Part shown: positions 32,224 to 32,474 of the stretch, piece by piece | Position numbering within the stretch: position 1 is the stretch's first letter | Layout: the number at the start of each line of letters is the position of its first letter | NCBI GenBank assembly: GCA_002424865.1 | Contig: DILC01000055.1 | Coordinates: 9,725-42,198 of the forward strand | Direction: 5' to 3' | DNA from: Rhodocyclaceae bacterium UBA5602 | Lineage (GTDB): Bacteria > Pseudomonadota > Gammaproteobacteria > Burkholderiales > Rhodocyclaceae | DNA: 32,474 nucleotides | The notes under the pieces: model-generated | Seen by the model: only the letters and a program-made list of their open reading frames with translations | What the model was told of the DNA's origin: nothing | The model's database searches: none | Position numbers and translations under genes: made by a program

Positions 32224-32474
32224 GCGGAAGATTCGGTTGCGCGGCGCATCGAACCGCCAACAGCTGAACTTGACCCGGCGGAAATCGGCGCCTCAAGCTG
32301 AACCGGCGGTTCGAGTTCCAGCAGGTGGTAGAGGCGGGTGAGATTGTGGCGGAACAGATGGTCGAAACTGGCGACGCTGGCGGCCGGGTTGTAGTCGCCG
32401 AACCACCAGAACCAGTCGGAGCTCTCGCAGATCGCCAGTTGCCGTGTCGCCAGCGCCGACTTTTCCGGCGACAG
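32220..32474 (-). CDS. C-terminal end of a second GH57-family protein (cut by window edge)
   Basis: The frame is open from the window edge and supplies the last 84 residues of a protein. ICESSDWFWWFGDYNPAASV and FDHLFRHNLTRLYHLLELEPP match the C-terminal part of large GH57 amylase-like proteins, in which a SSDWxWWxGD motif is followed by a helical segment. It is the upstream gene of the glucan operon and its stop overlaps the next start (ATGA). Catalytic regions are outside the window, so the activity cannot be judged. Codons for KSALATR near the edge fall in a short dispersed-repeat copy. Confidence 0.8.
   Translation of the reverse strand: MSPEKSALATRQLAICESSDWFWWFGDYNPAASVASFDHLFRHNLTRLYHLLELEPPVQLEAPISAGSSSAVGGSMRRATESSA
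32441..32464 (+). repeat. Short copy of the dispersed repeat, at the window's right edge
   Basis: It matches the dnaX short form at 23 of 24 positions (GTGTC for GTCTC) and includes the shared 16-mer. It is translated on the minus strand in a third frame, as KSALATR, within the GH57 fragment. Confidence 0.7.

Noticed and set aside
1..32474. CRISPR array, prophage or integron structure
   Set aside because: No regularly spaced repeats, integrase gene or attachment-site pattern is visible; the dispersed repeats are isolated and not arrayed.

Overview
The window looks like part of a betaproteobacterial chromosome. The core genes ffs-dnaX-ybaB-recR and petABC-sspA-sspB are in the order and sequence style of that class, and the cytochrome b Qo motif is PVWY. 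The aromatic-oxidation genes suggest a Rhodocyclales or Nitrosomonadales-type aromatic degrader, but genus cannot be fixed from sequence alone.

Left part, 1-10.4 kb: an aromatic-oxidation island. A complete six-component phenol hydroxylase operon (dmpKLMNOP type) reads leftwards. It runs directly into a second diiron monooxygenase whose alpha subunit (tmoA type) is cut by the window edge and shows an apparent frameshift. A divergent phenol-sensing sigma-54 activator (dmpR/mopR type) lies upstream, and the gap between them holds a clear -24/-12 promoter facing the operon plus a plausible activator site. Beyond the regulator are an HpaB-family FADH2-dependent hydroxylase without its reductase, an SRPBCC protein and a beta-class glutathione transferase, all on the minus strand.

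10.5-15.0 kb: a molybdenum hydroxylase operon, iorA-iorB-xdhC-like-mocA-like. It encodes an isoquinoline-1-oxidoreductase-like enzyme and its cofactor-maturation helpers.

15.2-22.2 kb: housekeeping genes on the plus strand: 4.5S SRP RNA, dnaX, ybaB, recR, the cytochrome bc1 operon petABC, sspA, a strong terminator, then sspB.

22.4-32.5 kb: a glycogen/alpha-glucan region on the minus strand: a GH57 enzyme (cut by the edge), a second GH57 glucanotransferase/amylase, glucan phosphorylase, a gutted pgi, a P3A proton ATPase, an IS5-type remnant and glgA.

The most unusual signal is a dispersed modular repeat present seven times in the window. Its short form (about 24-26 bp) shares the 16-mer GCCAGCGCCGACTTTT. 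Longer forms of 86 and 124 bp carry the same two ends with extra internal modules and sit in frame inside iorB and the GH57 gene, adding peptides that contain ATALQGGRAKDA. Short copies lie in dmpP, the dnaX linker, both GH57 genes and the dmpR/hpaB intergenic hairpin. This looks like a small palindromic element that tolerates translation. Other notable points are the internally deleted pgi, a 43-codon ORF that fills the dmpM-dmpN gap, and the tandem placement of two diiron monooxygenase systems.
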